Assembly: GCA_905182425.1 (NCBI GenBank) | Contig: CAJJBP010000009.1 | Coordinates: forward strand, 124,001 to 188,000 | Source: an uncultured Planktomarina sp. | Lineage (GTDB): Bacteria > Pseudomonadota > Alphaproteobacteria > Rhodobacterales > Rhodobacteraceae | Reading direction: 5' to 3' | DNA length: 64,000 bases | Shown: positions 29,840 through 39,847 of the stretch, piece by piece | How the letters are laid out: each line of letters begins with the position of its first letter | How positions within the stretch are numbered: the first letter of the stretch is position 1 | Position numbers and translations under genes: made by a program | The notes under the pieces: generated by a model | Seen by the model: only the letters and a program-made list of their open reading frames with translations | Databases searched by the model: none | What the model was told of the DNA's origin: nothing

Positions 29840-30730
29840 TTAGCTCCCCTCAAGATATGCAACTTCAGCCCGTATGCCCTTTAAGAGTAGATCAGCAAAC
29901 ATATTAAAGCGACTATTATTCCGATCATCTTCGGCACGAATAAGAAAGAAACTACGTGTTAACGAAAGATGCTCCATCAATATTTGGCGTAGTTCTGGTG
30001 CAAATGGCATTGCAAAGTCATGGACTATTCCTACCCCTGCCCCTTGGCGCAGCATATTCATTTGAACCGAGACAGAGTTTGAGGCAAGCTGAACGCGCCG
30101 TAAGCCAAGTGGTTCAAGGTAGTCTAACTCTTTATCAAAGATCATATCTTGAACATAGCCAACATTGGGCAGTCCTACTAAGTCTTCCAGCTTCACCAAC
30201 GCCGGATATTTCGCTAAAAACGATATAGACGCTGCGAGGTGCAAACGGTAATCAGTAATTTTTTGAACCATCAATCGTCCAGCAGTCGGTCGACTTACAC
30301 CTATTGCCATGTCCGCTTCACGCCGAGATAAATTAAAAATGCGCGGTAAGGCAACGATCTGAATATCCAGAGCTGGATAGTCTTTTGATATTCGGGCGCA
30401 GACTTGTGGAAGAATAAAGTTGGCACATCCATCAGGAGCTCCGACTCGAATTTGCCCAGATAAATCTGCATCAATACCGGTTAAGCCGTTAAGACCAGTA
30501 CTGAGTGAAGCTTGCGCGACATCGACATGCGCGGCCAAGCCTTGACCGGCCTCAGTCAATTCATAACCTTTGGGTGATTTAACAAAGAGTTTCGTTGCAT
30601 GTTTTAACTCGAGGCGAGCAATTCGGCGGCTAACTGTTGCGGGGTCGATCTTCAGAACTTGCGAAGCCGAGGTCAAGCTCCCCGATCTAGCTACTGCTAA
30701 AAATATCCTCAAATCATCCCAATTTTCCAC
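29840..30730 (-). CDS. LysR-family regulator divergent from mmsA
   Basis: This 296-residue LysR protein starts at a GTG (30730). Its HTH is at residues about 4-60 (WDDLRIFLAVARSGSLTSAS, DPATVSRRIARLE), followed by an effector-binding domain (IRVGAPDGCANFILPQVCARI). It is divergent from the valine-degradation gene mmsA with a 95-bp shared promoter region holding a spaced direct repeat. It is therefore the likely regulator of mmsA and the genes that follow. The effector is not evident. Confidence 0.87.
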   Translation of the reverse strand: MENWDDLRIFLAVARSGSLTSASQVLKIDPATVSRRIARLELKHATKLFVKSPKGYELTEAGQGLAAHVDVAQASLSTGLNGLTGIDADLSGQIRVGAPDGCANFILPQVCARISKDYPALDIQIVALPRIFNLSRREADMAIGVSRPTAGRLMVQKITDYRLHLAASISFLAKYPALVKLEDLVGLPNVGYVQDMIFDKELDYLEPLGLRRVQLASNSVSVQMNMLRQGAGVGIVHDFAMPFAPELRQILMEHLSLTRSFFLIRAEDDRNNSRFNMFADLLLKGIRAEVAYLEGS

Positions 30731-30741
30731 AATATACCTAC

Positions 30742-30770
30742 ATTAATGCAAAATCATTTTGGATTAATGC
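30742..30770. promoter_or_regulatory. Spaced direct repeat in lysR-mmsA divergent promoter
   Basis: ATTAATGC occurs at 30742-30749 and again at 30763-30770, exactly 21 bp (two helical turns) apart, so both copies face the same side of the DNA. The first copy is 11 bp from the LysR start. This is a plausible pair of regulator contact sites for the divergent LysR protein. Confidence 0.45.
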
Positions 30771-30825
30771 GCCTTTTAATTACAGAATTGCAAGACTAAA
30801 GTGAATTAAACTAGGGAGAAATCAA

Positions 30826-32325
30826 ATGCAAGAACTCACTCATTACATCAACGGCGAACATATCACAGGGAAGTCTGGTCGATTTGCAGACGTATACAAT
30901 CCGGCAACTGGTGAAATACAAGCCAAGGTGCCATTGGCAAATGCTGCTGAGATGGATCAGGCAATTACAATCGCAGCCGCAGCACAGCCTGCTTGGGCTG
31001 CAATAAACCCACAGCGTCGTGCTCGCGTATTAATGAAATTTGTAGACCTATTAAACCGTGACATGGACAAGCTAGCTGAGGCTTTGAGCCGGGAGCATGG
31101 CAAAACAATTCCAGATGCAAAAGGTGACGTCATTCGTGGCTTAGAAGTCGTCGAGTATTGCATAGGAGCGCCACAACTTCTAAAAGGTGATTACACAGAT
31201 AGCGCAGGTCCTGGGATCGATATGTATTCTATGCGCCAAGCTCTTGGCGTGAGCGCTGGCATTACTCCGTTCAACTTCCCCGCTATGATCCCAATGTGGA
31301 TGTTTGCCCCTGCAATAGCATGTGGCAATTCATTTATTTTAAAACCTTCTGAGCGTGATCCGTCAGTTCCTTTAATGTTGGCCGAGCTCTTCGAAGAAGC
31401 AGGTTTGCCAAAAGGTATTTTGCAAGTTGTGAATGGTGATAAAGAGGCGGTAGACGCAATTTTGCATCACGATATAGTCCAATCTGTTGGTTTTGTGGGC
31501 TCAACTCCAATTGCTGAATACATCTACGCAACGGGCTGTGAACAGGGCAAACGAGTACAATGTTTTGGTGGTGCAAAAAACCACATGATTATTATGCCAG
31601 ATGCTGACATGGATCAAGCGGCAGATGCTTTGGTCGGTGCAGGCTACGGTGCTGCTGGTGAAAGATGTATGGCTATCTCTGTCGCAGTTCCAGTGGGCAA
31701 AGACACTGCAGATCGTTTGATCGAGAAGCTAATTCCACGAGTTGAAGCCCTGAAAGTTGGTCCGTATACATCCGGTAATGATGTTGACTATGGCCCGGTT
31801 GTAACAGCAGCCGCTAAGGCCAACATTGAGCGTTTAGTTCAAACTGGCATAGATCAAGGCGCAAAATTAATCGTTGATGGTCGTGGTTTTAGCCTTCAGG
31901 GATACGAAGAAGGTTTCTTTGTTGGAGCTCATTTGTTCGATAACGTCACAAAAGACATGGATATCTACAAGTATGAGATCTTTGGCCCAGTGCTTTCAAC
32001 AGTCCGCGCTGAGAGCTACGAAGAGGCAATTGAATTGGCAATGGACCACGAATACGGCAATGGAACTGCTATTTATACACGCGACGGCGATACAGCGCGT
32101 GATTTCGCAAACCGTATCAACGTCGGCATGGTCGGCATTAACGTACCAATTCCGGTGCCTTTAGCCTACCATACGTTTGGCGGTTGGAAAAAATCAGTCT
32201 TTGGTGACTTAAATCAGCACGGACCCGATGCGTTTAAATTTTATACTCGTACTAAAACCGTTACGGCAAGGTGGCCTTCCGGCATAAAAGAAGGTGGCGA
32301 ATTTAGTATTCCAGTCATGGAGTAG
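30826..32325 (+). CDS. mmsA: CoA-acylating methylmalonate-semialdehyde dehydrogenase
   Basis: MmsA (499 aa) oxidises methylmalonate semialdehyde to propionyl-CoA at the end of valine breakdown. The ALDH fold shows SREHGKTIPDAKGDV, the MmsA-type ITPFNFPAMIPMWMFAPAI, ILKPSERDPS, catalytic Cys281 in GERCMAIS, and IFGPVLSTVRA. The CoA-acylating subgroup is supported by these MmsA-specific forms and by the neighbours: acyl-CoA dehydrogenase, 3-hydroxyisobutyryl-CoA hydrolase and 3-hydroxyisobutyrate dehydrogenase follow. AGGGAG precedes the ATG. Confidence 0.95.
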   Translation: MQELTHYINGEHITGKSGRFADVYNPATGEIQAKVPLANAAEMDQAITIAAAAQPAWAAINPQRRARVLMKFVDLLNRDMDKLAEALSREHGKTIPDAKGDVIRGLEVVEYCIGAPQLLKGDYTDSAGPGIDMYSMRQALGVSAGITPFNFPAMIPMWMFAPAIACGNSFILKPSERDPSVPLMLAELFEEAGLPKGILQVVNGDKEAVDAILHHDIVQSVGFVGSTPIAEYIYATGCEQGKRVQCFGGAKNHMIIMPDADMDQAADALVGAGYGAAGERCMAISVAVPVGKDTADRLIEKLIPRVEALKVGPYTSGNDVDYGPVVTAAAKANIERLVQTGIDQGAKLIVDGRGFSLQGYEEGFFVGAHLFDNVTKDMDIYKYEIFGPVLSTVRAESYEEAIELAMDHEYGNGTAIYTRDGDTARDFANRINVGMVGINVPIPVPLAYHTFGGWKKSVFGDLNQHGPDAFKFYTRTKTVTARWPSGIKEGGEFSIPVME

Positions 32326-32346
32326 AATTAAATTTTAAGGCGCCAT

Positions 32347-32376
32347 TGGATCCCTCTTCAGTGGATCCAGTTCTTT
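32347..32376 (+). terminator. Intergenic hairpin after mmsA (weak terminator or attenuator)
   Basis: TGGATCC (32347-32353), a 9-nt loop and GGATCCA (32363-32369) form a perfect 7-bp stem, followed by GTTCTTT. The U tract is short, so it may only reduce read-through from mmsA into the acyl-CoA dehydrogenase gene, or protect the mmsA mRNA end. Confidence 0.4.
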
Positions 32377-32455
32377 AGAATTAAATAGCAAACAAATTGG
32401 ATTACGGCATCAAAATTTAACCCACTTATTCTAAACAGTTCATAGGACGTGAAAA

Positions 32456-33593
32456 ATGGATTTCGCCCTCTCTGAAGAGCAAACCGCAATATTTGAAATG
32501 GCCAAAGCATTTGGAGCGACTAAAATCACTCCACACGCGCGGGACTGGGATGCGGCGGGCGAAATTCCAAAATCACTTTGGCCAAAGTTGGCAGAGCTTG
32601 GCTTTGGTGGGTTATATGTTCGTGAAGAGAATGGCGGGTGCTGGCTTAACTCGGCTCGACGCAACACTTGTCTTTGAAGCCCTTTCGATGGCCTGCCCCT
32701 CAGTCGCGGCTTTCTTATCCATTCACAATATGTGTGCAGCAATGATCGATAAGTTTGGCTCAGATCTTCTTCGTAAAAAATATTTACCTAAAGCACTAAG
32801 CATGGAAACCTTCTTTTCTTACTGCCTTACAGAACCCGGGTCTGGCTCTGATGCCGCAGCACTAAAAACCAAAGGGGACAAAAGCAACCTAGATTACAGC
32901 CTCACAGGAACCAAAGCTTTCATTTCAGGGGGAGGATATTCTGACGCCTATATCATTATGGCCCGCATGGGTGATGATGATACCAAAGGTATCACAGCAG
33001 TGATTGTAGACGATGGCGCAGTGGGGCTAACGTTTGGTGGTCTAGAAGACAAAATGGGGTGGCGTTCGCAACCCACACGGCAAGTTCAAATGGATGAGTG
33101 CAAAACCCCAATTGAAAACTTGCTCGGCGAAGAGGGAAAAGGCTTTTCATATGCTATGGCGGGATTGGACGGTGGCCGGTTGAATATCGCTGCGTGTTCA
33201 CTTGGAGCGGCACAACAAGCCTTTGACCAAACCCGCGCATATATGGCTGAACGCAAGGCTTTTGGAAAAACCATCGATAAGTTTCAAGCATTACAATTTC
33301 GGCTCGCTGACATCGAAATAGAATTACAATCGGCACGCACTTTCTTACGTCACGCTGCTTGGAAACTGGACAACGGTGCACCAGATGCAACTCACTTCTG
33401 CGCCATGGCTAAAAAGTTAGTGACAGACATGGGAAGTAAAGTGGCAAATGATTGCCTGCAACTCCACGGCGGGTATGGCTATTTGGCCGATTATGGTATC
33501 GAAAAAATAGTTCGAGATCTACGCGTTCACCAAATCCTGGAAGGCACTAATGAGATTATGCGCATTATTGTCGCCCGAGGTCTCTCTACATGA
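32456..33593 (+). CDS. Acyl-CoA (isobutyryl-CoA) dehydrogenase, interrupted by a one-base insertion
   Basis: This FAD enzyme of about 378 residues probably oxidises isobutyryl-CoA to methacrylyl-CoA in valine breakdown. The first frame reads MDFALSEEQTAIFEMAKAF to VREENGG. A surplus base at about 32639 then shifts the frame, and the family sequence resumes immediately as AGLTRLDATLVFEALSMACPS. Further signatures are FFSYCLTEPGSGSDAAALKT, the flavin-binding region TKAFISGGGYSDAYI, ERKAFGKTIDKFQALQF and the catalytic Glu region ILEGTNEIMRIIV. It sits between mmsA and the hydrolase gene, and its stop overlaps the next start by 4 bp. I consider the indel a probable sequence error. Confidence 0.85.
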
Positions 33594-35500
33594 GTGATAT
33601 TATTGCGCGCATTGAAGGATTTGCCGCCAGACTGACCCTAAATCGTTCAGATGCCTTAAATGCTATAACCTACGATATGTGTTTGGAAATTGAAACACAT
33701 GTAGACCAATGGAAAAATGATCCAAAAATTGCGGTTATCATCTTGGACGGAACCGGAGACCGTGCTTTTTGTGCAGGTGGTGACATTACAGCCATGTATG
33801 AGACTGCCTCGACTGGTAATTTTGAGTATGGTCGACGTTTTTGGGCCGATGAATACCGTCTAAACGCAAAATTGGCGACTTGTCCCACGCCTATTGTTAG
33901 CTTTCTGCACGGTTTCACAATGGGGGGTGGCGTGGGGCTTGGATGCCATGTCTCACATCGAATTGTCTGCGAAAACAGCCAGATCGCCATGCCCGAATGT
34001 GCAATAGGTCTGGTGCCAGATGTTGGAGGATCACTGCTATTGGCCCGCGCCCCGGGACGGCTGGGTGAATACCTAGGAACGACGGCAACTCGGATGGGGC
34101 CAGCAGATGCCATATTCATTGGTTTTGCCGACTACTACATTCCACAAAATCAATGGCCACATCTGATTAAAAAACTGTGCTTAACGGGTAATCTCGAGGC
34201 TATAATAAACGCACATTCCGATCCTGGTGTTCCAAAACTTCTAGACATAGAAGACGAAGTGAACACTGCCTTTAGCGGTGAGTTTTTCAGTGATATTGTG
34301 ACATATCTTGAGAATTCAGACACCGTATTTTCAACCGAAACACTCAAAAAACTGTCCAAACCTAGCCCATTGGCAATGGCTTCTACCATTGAGATGATCC
34401 ACAGAGTACGAGGCCTGAATGAAATAGTAGCTGCTTTGGAGATGGAATACCGCTTTACTTATCGATCCGCAGAGCGAGGCGACTTCATCGAGGGGATCCG
34501 AGCGCTCGTAATAGATAAAGACAGAAATCCTAAATGGAAACATAAGCTGAGCGATGCTCTTCTGACGGAAAGCAGCGCAATGTTAAGGCCCCTCGGACAA
34601 CAAAAACTTGATCTATCGGAGGAAACTATGAAAATTGGATTTATTGGCTTGGGAAATATGGGCAGCCCGATGGCTAAAAATTTAACGGCTTCAGGGCATG
34701 AGGTTTTAGGTTTTGATATCACCAGTCCCTGTCCTGATGGTGTAACCCAGGTTACAAATGTAGCGGCGGTAGCAGCTGGCGCGAATGTGGTTATAACGAT
34801 GTTGCCAAACGGCACTATCGCCAAATCAGTGGCTGCAGAAGTTTTGTCAGCGATGGCCCAGGGCTCAGTTTTACTAGATTGCTCCACCATTGATGTAGCA
34901 TCAGCACGCGAAATTGCACAAATGGCTGATAGCCGTGGCGTAGAGTTTCTGGACGCCCCTGTGTCCGGTGGTGTGGCAGGTGCCGTCGCTGGAAGCTTGA
35001 CGTTCATGGTTGGTGGGTCCGACAGGGCATTTGGTAAAGCACGCTCTCTCTTTGACGTTATGGGCCAAAAAGCGGTTCACTGCGGGCCTGCAGGAAATGG
35101 GCAAGCTGCAAAAATATGCAATAATATGATTTTAGGCATTACCATGATTGGAACCTGTGAAGCTTTCGCTTTAGCAGACAAACTGGGTCTTCACCGTCAA
35201 GCCATGTTTGACGTGGTGAGCACATCTTCAGGTTATTCTTGGTCCATGAATGCCTATTGCCCAGCACCGGGCATTGGCCCTTCAAGTCCTGCTGATAATG
35301 ACTACCTCCCTGGTTTTGCGGCAGAGTTAATGCTCAAAGATCTAAGATTATCACAGCAAGCAGCCACTGATGCAGATGCAGACACACCAATGGGAGCAGC
35401 GGCAACTGCGCTCTATGAAGCATTTGTCGAGCATGAAGATGGCGCAGGTCGAGATTTCTCTGCCATGTTGCCACGATTTGAGAATAGATCAAGAAAGTAG
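33590..35500 (+). CDS. 3-hydroxyisobutyryl-CoA hydrolase fused in frame to 3-hydroxyisobutyrate dehydrogenase
   Basis: One open frame of 636 codons encodes two enzymes normally made separately. Residues 1 to about 340 form a crotonase-fold HIBCH-type hydrolase (LNRSDALNAITYDM, FCAGGDITAMY, HGFTMGGGVGLG, MPECAIGLVPDVGGSLLL), which releases 3-hydroxyisobutyrate from its CoA ester. Residues 347-636 are an MmsB-type dehydrogenase (KIGFIGLGNMGSPMAKNL, DAPVSGGVAGA, catalytic-Lys region GNGQAAKICNNM). Together they catalyse successive steps in valine breakdown. A good ribosome site, GGAGG, lies 5 bp before the ATG of the second half (34628), so separate MmsB translation is still possible. The start overlaps the acyl-CoA dehydrogenase stop by 4 bp. 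Confidence 0.88.
   Translation: MSDIIARIEGFAARLTLNRSDALNAITYDMCLEIETHVDQWKNDPKIAVIILDGTGDRAFCAGGDITAMYETASTGNFEYGRRFWADEYRLNAKLATCPTPIVSFLHGFTMGGGVGLGCHVSHRIVCENSQIAMPECAIGLVPDVGGSLLLARAPGRLGEYLGTTATRMGPADAIFIGFADYYIPQNQWPHLIKKLCLTGNLEAIINAHSDPGVPKLLDIEDEVNTAFSGEFFSDIVTYLENSDTVFSTETLKKLSKPSPLAMASTIEMIHRVRGLNEIVAALEMEYRFTYRSAERGDFIEGIRALVIDKDRNPKWKHKLSDALLTESSAMLRPLGQQKLDLSEETMKIGFIGLGNMGSPMAKNLTASGHEVLGFDITSPCPDGVTQVTNVAAVAAGANVVITMLPNGTIAKSVAAEVLSAMAQGSVLLDCSTIDVASAREIAQMADSRGVEFLDAPVSGGVAGAVAGSLTFMVGGSDRAFGKARSLFDVMGQKAVHCGPAGNGQAAKICNNMILGITMIGTCEAFALADKLGLHRQAMFDVVSTSSGYSWSMNAYCPAPGIGPSSPADNDYLPGFAAELMLKDLRLSQQAATDADADTPMGAAATALYEAFVEHEDGAGRDFSAMLPRFENRSRK
34618..34630 (+). promoter_or_regulatory. 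mmsB: Internal ribosome-binding site and start of the mmsB half
   Basis: GGAGG at 34618-34622 is followed after 5 bases by ATG at 34628, which encodes the normal N-terminus of 3-hydroxyisobutyrate dehydrogenase (MKIGFIGLGNMG; 290 residues to the stop at 35500). It lies inside the longer open frame. It suggests that mmsB is, or recently was, translated on its own. Confidence 0.65.
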
Positions 35501-35508
35501 AATCAAAC

Positions 35509-36840
35509 ATGTTAATGAAAGATTTCGCCGCTGAGCTCCAATTCAAGGCCCTTCCAGAGCCTGTTTTAAAAGTTCTTCGGCGATCTTTGCTTGACACAAT
35601 TGGCGTTGCGGCAATTGGATCTCAGTCCAAGATGGCGAAGATTGGATCACGTGCTGCAAGGGACATGTTTGGTCCAACCAAATTATCCAAGGCTCGCTGC
35701 CTATTTGATGGCAACGTCACAAGCGAAGCAGGTGCTGCAATGGCTGGTGCTATCTCAATCGACAGCGTCGACGCCCACGATGGCACTACACCTTGCAAAG
35801 GGCATGCGGGATCTGCAATTTTTCCTGCACTTTTTGCTATGGCGGATGGCCGCAATCTGACGGGGCAAGATTTGGCGACCTACTTGGCTCTAGCATATGA
35901 GGTCTCCTATCGCGCAGGCTTAACACAACATGATACCTGCGAAGACTACCACACATCAGGGGCTTGGACCGCCGTCGGCGTAGCTGCAATGACTGCCCGC
36001 ATTCTTGGAGGGACTGCAGAAATTATCCATGAAGCTGCAGGCATTGGAGAATATCACGGTCCACGCAGTCAAATGATGCGTTGTATCGATTACCCAACAA
36101 TGGTGCGCGATGGTGTTGGGTGGGGTTCACCTACTGGAGTGACAGCAGGTTATTTGGCGATCAACTACTTTACAGGGGCCCCCGCGTTAACATGTCAGGG
36201 ACCACATTGGGATGGGTTGGGCGACATCTGGGCATTGGTTCGTGATACTCATTACAAGCCTTACCCATGTTGTAGGTGGGCACATCCTAGCATCGATGCA
36301 GCCGCTGAGTTAATGGCAAATCACAATTTGTCACATGAGGATATCAGCAATGTGGAAATCAAAACCTTCCACAATGCAACACGCCTTGCCGGTCACACAC
36401 CTGCAAATCCAGACGAGTTTGCCTACTCCATCGCGTTTCCTGTTGCCTGCATGGTCGTTAGAGGGCAAGTTGGCGTCTCTGAGTTGGAAAATTCAGTACT
36501 TCAGGACGCAGATATATTACGAATAAGTAAAGCAACACGATTAATAGATGACCCGCACCTAACGCAGATCAGCGAGGGCAAACGGTGGGCGCAGGTCTCT
36601 ATCCTGATGAAAGATGGTACCCGTCACGAAGCGGCTCCCCGCACTCCACGTGGAGACACTGATCTACCCTTAAGTGACGCAGATATTTCTCAAAAATTTC
36701 ACCTGTTCACAGACCCTATTTTAGGGGTAAGCCGTGCCAACAAAATTGAAACGCTTTGTTCAAGGTTTGATCAGTTAGATGCAACTGGGGTCCAAATGTT
36801 ACTAGACCAACTTTTTTTTAAACCGGCATTACAGTCTTGA
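35509..36840 (+). CDS. MmgE/PrpD-family protein
   Basis: This 443-residue protein belongs to the MmgE/PrpD family, whose characterised members include 2-methylcitrate dehydratases. It shows LLDTIGVAAIGS, the family hallmark DSVDAHDGTTPCKGHAGSAIFPALFA, YHTSGAWTAVGVAA and YKPYPCCRWAHPSIDA. It lies 8 bp after the valine cluster and is probably in the same operon. Propionyl-CoA is the end product of valine breakdown, so a methylcitrate-type role would fit, but no prpB or prpC is nearby. The substrate is unproven. Starts at 35509 or 35515 are both possible. Confidence 0.8.
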   Translation: MLMKDFAAELQFKALPEPVLKVLRRSLLDTIGVAAIGSQSKMAKIGSRAARDMFGPTKLSKARCLFDGNVTSEAGAAMAGAISIDSVDAHDGTTPCKGHAGSAIFPALFAMADGRNLTGQDLATYLALAYEVSYRAGLTQHDTCEDYHTSGAWTAVGVAAMTARILGGTAEIIHEAAGIGEYHGPRSQMMRCIDYPTMVRDGVGWGSPTGVTAGYLAINYFTGAPALTCQGPHWDGLGDIWALVRDTHYKPYPCCRWAHPSIDAAAELMANHNLSHEDISNVEIKTFHNATRLAGHTPANPDEFAYSIAFPVACMVVRGQVGVSELENSVLQDADILRISKATRLIDDPHLTQISEGKRWAQVSILMKDGTRHEAAPRTPRGDTDLPLSDADISQKFHLFTDPILGVSRANKIETLCSRFDQLDATGVQMLLDQLFFKPALQS

Positions 36841-36873
36841 ACACTTAATATCACACCCAAAAAACTTTATAAC

Positions 36874-39736
36874 CTAAGCGCTTATAAAAGGTTTTACAGC
36901 AAGAATTTCCTTCAAGTATTTTCCAGTATGGCTGGCTTCCACTTGTGCAACAGTTTCAGGAGTTCCTTTCGCCACAACGTAACCACCGCCATCACCACCT
37001 TCAGGACCAATATCAATAATGTAGTCAGCCGTTTTCACGACATCTAAATTATGTTCGATGACAATCACACGTATTGCCCTGATCCACTAATTGATGTAAG
37101 AACCTCCAGAAGTTTGCGAACATCTTCAAAATGCAAACCAGTAGTCGGCTCATCCAGAATATAAAGTGTTCGGCCAGTGCTGCGTTTTGAAAGCTCTTAT
37201 GCGACAGCTTAACTCGTTGTGCTTCACCACCTGACAAAGTTGTGGCCTTGTTGGCCCACCTTGATGTAGCCTAAGTCCGACACGCATCTAACGCTTCCAT
37301 CTTATCGCGAATTGAAGGAACTGCGTTAAAAAAGTCTGAGCCTCTCAACCGTCATATCCAAAACATCGGCGAATTGATTTTCCTTTGAACTTTACTTCCA
37401 AAGTTTCTCGGTTATAACGTGCGCCCTTACAGTCTCACACTCGACATAAACATCGGATAAGAAGTGCATCTCAATTTTGATAACGCCATCACCCTGGCAA
37501 GCTTCACAGCGCCCACCTTTGACGTTGAATGAAAACCGACCAGGTTTATAGCCACGAGCTTTGGACTCGGGCAGGCTGGAAAACCAATCGCGAATAGGAG
37601 TGAAAGCCCCTGTGTAAGTCGCAGGGTTAGAACGCGGTGTACGTCCAATCGGACGTTGATCTATATCAATAACTTTATCTAAGATGCTCTAGCCCTTTAA
37701 CAGTCTCACACGGCGCGGGTGTCTGTCGTGCGCCATTAAGGTTCATTGATGCTGTCTTAAATAGGGTTTCAATGGTCAGAGTAGATTTACCCCCACCAGA
37801 TACACCGGTGACGCAAACAAATTGTCCCAATGGAAAATCAACAGTCACGTTTTGCAAATTATTACCACTAGCTTTAGAGACCGTGACTTTCTTTTTGTTG
37901 CCATTACGTCTTTTGCTCGGCACTTCAATTGCACGCCGACCTGCGAGATAATCTCCTGTAACAGATTTAGGGTTTGCAATGATCTCATCTGGCGTCCCAC
38001 ACGCAACAACTTCACCACCATGCACACCTGCGCCAGGACCAATATCGAAAACAAAATCGGCTGCTCGTATTGCCTCTTCATCATGTTCAACAACTATAAC
38101 TGTATTGTCCCTGATCTGACGAAGGTTTTTAGTGTTATCAGAGCGTTATTATCCGCTGGTGCTAAGCCGATAGATGGCTCATCAAGCACATAAAGCACGC
38201 CTGTAAGCCTGACCCAATTTGACTAGCCAAACGGATGCGTTGACTTTCACCACCGGAAAGGGTGCCAGAATTTCGAGCCAAAGTCAGATATTCAAGACCT
38301 ACATTATTCAGAAACCCAAGCCGCTCAGAGATTTCCTTCAAAATTGGGCTGGCAATGGCAAGTTTTTGTTTACCTAATTGTGATGGTACAGATTGGCACC
38401 AATCAAACGCCTCTTTTATCGACATCTGAACCACTTGGCCCGCATGAAGGCCCGCAATTTTCACAGCTAACGCTTCGGGACGCAGACGATAACTACCACA
38501 ACTTCCGCATGAACGCTTATTTTGATAACGCTCAAATTCTTCCCGTATCCAGTTACTATCTGTTTCGCGGTACCGACGTTCCATGTTGGGAATTACCCCC
38601 TCAAACGTCCGAGACACTTGATAAACTCGGCCACCTTCATCGTATCTAAATAGAATTTCATCTTCACCAGAGCCCCATAAAAAGACTTTTTGAACCATTT
38701 CAGAAAGGTCTTTCCACCTGGCAGACTTATTGAATTTGTAGTGCTTCGCAATTGCTTCAATTGTTTGCGAAAAATAAGGCGATTTACCTTTTCGCCATGG
38801 CGCCAAAGCCCCATCATAGATTTTTAGGGTTTGATCTGGAACCACCAAACGCTCATCAAAGAACAATTCAACACCAAGTCCATCGCAATCAGGGCAAGCC
38901 CCAAATGGCGCATTAAACGAGAATAGACGTGGCTCAATCTCTGGGATTGTAAATCCAGAAACCGGACACGCAAATTTTTCGCTAAATGTAAAACGTTCTG
39001 GCTCACCCTCAGACGGGGCCGTTTCAAGAATTGTAATTCCATCTGCTAAGTCCAAAGCTGTTCTAAAGCTATCTGCAAGGCGTGTCTCTACTCCCTCCCG
39101 CACTACAATCCGGTCCACTACTACGTCGATATCATGCCTAAATTTTTTATCCAGCATTGGTGGCTCATCAAGGTCGTAAAATTCACCATCAACTTTAATC
39201 CGTTGAAAGCCTTGTTTACGAAGTTCTATAAACTCCTTCTTATATTCACCTTTTCGATCCCGTACGATTGGGGCCAAAAGGTAGCCACGCGTTCCATCGA
39301 CCATCTTCATCACACGGTCAACCATGTCTTGAACTTGCTGGGCCTCGATAGGTAATCCAGTGGCTGGCGAAAAAGGTGTACCAACACGTGCAAAAAACAA
39401 ACGCAAGTAATCGTAGATCTCTGTCACCGTTCCTACAGTTGAACGAGGATTTTTTGACGTAGTTTTCTGCTCTATTGAAATAGCAGGACTAAGCCCACTT
39501 ATATGGTCCACGTCAGGTTTTTCCATCATATCAAGAAATTGCCGAGCATAAGCAGATAAGCTTTCAACGTATCTACGCTGTCCTTCGGCATAAATCGTGT
39601 CAAATGCCAATGATGATTTTCCAGATCCTGATAGGCCCGTAATAACCACCAATTGATCACGTGGAATATCAACATCAATGTTCTTTAGATTATGCTCACG
39701 AGCACCGCGAACTTCGATTTTAGTTAGTTCAACCAT
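36874..39736 (-). pseudogene. uvrA: Excinuclease ABC subunit A, reading frame broken many times in its 3' half
   Basis: UvrA is the damage-recognition ATPase of nucleotide excision repair. The first part (39736 down to about 38210) is intact: Walker [15 protein letters not shown], zinc-finger Cys motifs ([10 protein letters not shown]...CPDCDGLG), and ABC signature [18 protein letters not shown]. From about 38210 to 37060 I count roughly fifteen single-base insertions or deletions, yet homology continues across all frames to the second ATPase ([39 protein letters not shown]). The total length equals a normal gene of about 954 codons. Residues are conserved where they can be read, so clustered sequence errors seem likelier than true decay. 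A LexA box lies 64 bp upstream. Confidence 0.85.
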
Positions 39737-39799
39737 TTTTGACCCCAGTGTTTGATAATAACATAGTGTTAAGTATTAGTAGGACCAATTAAAAAATGA

Positions 39800-39814
39800 G
39801 AACATTATGTGAAC
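39800..39814 (-). promoter_or_regulatory. LexA (SOS) box upstream of uvrA
   Basis: GAACATTATGTGAAC on the plus strand (GTTC-N7-GTTC in the uvrA direction) is the alphaproteobacterial LexA box. Its first six bases equal those of the box before lexA at 5633. It ends 64 bp upstream of the uvrA ATG, so uvrA should be SOS-induced. Confidence 0.8.
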
Positions 39815-39847
39815 CCTTACATTGAGTTCTAATTATAAATATTTATT

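Noticed and set aside
37822-38193. Plus-strand frame of 123 codons
   Set aside because: It is antisense to uvrA and exists only because that region is frame-scrambled; the opposite strand encodes clear UvrA sequence.
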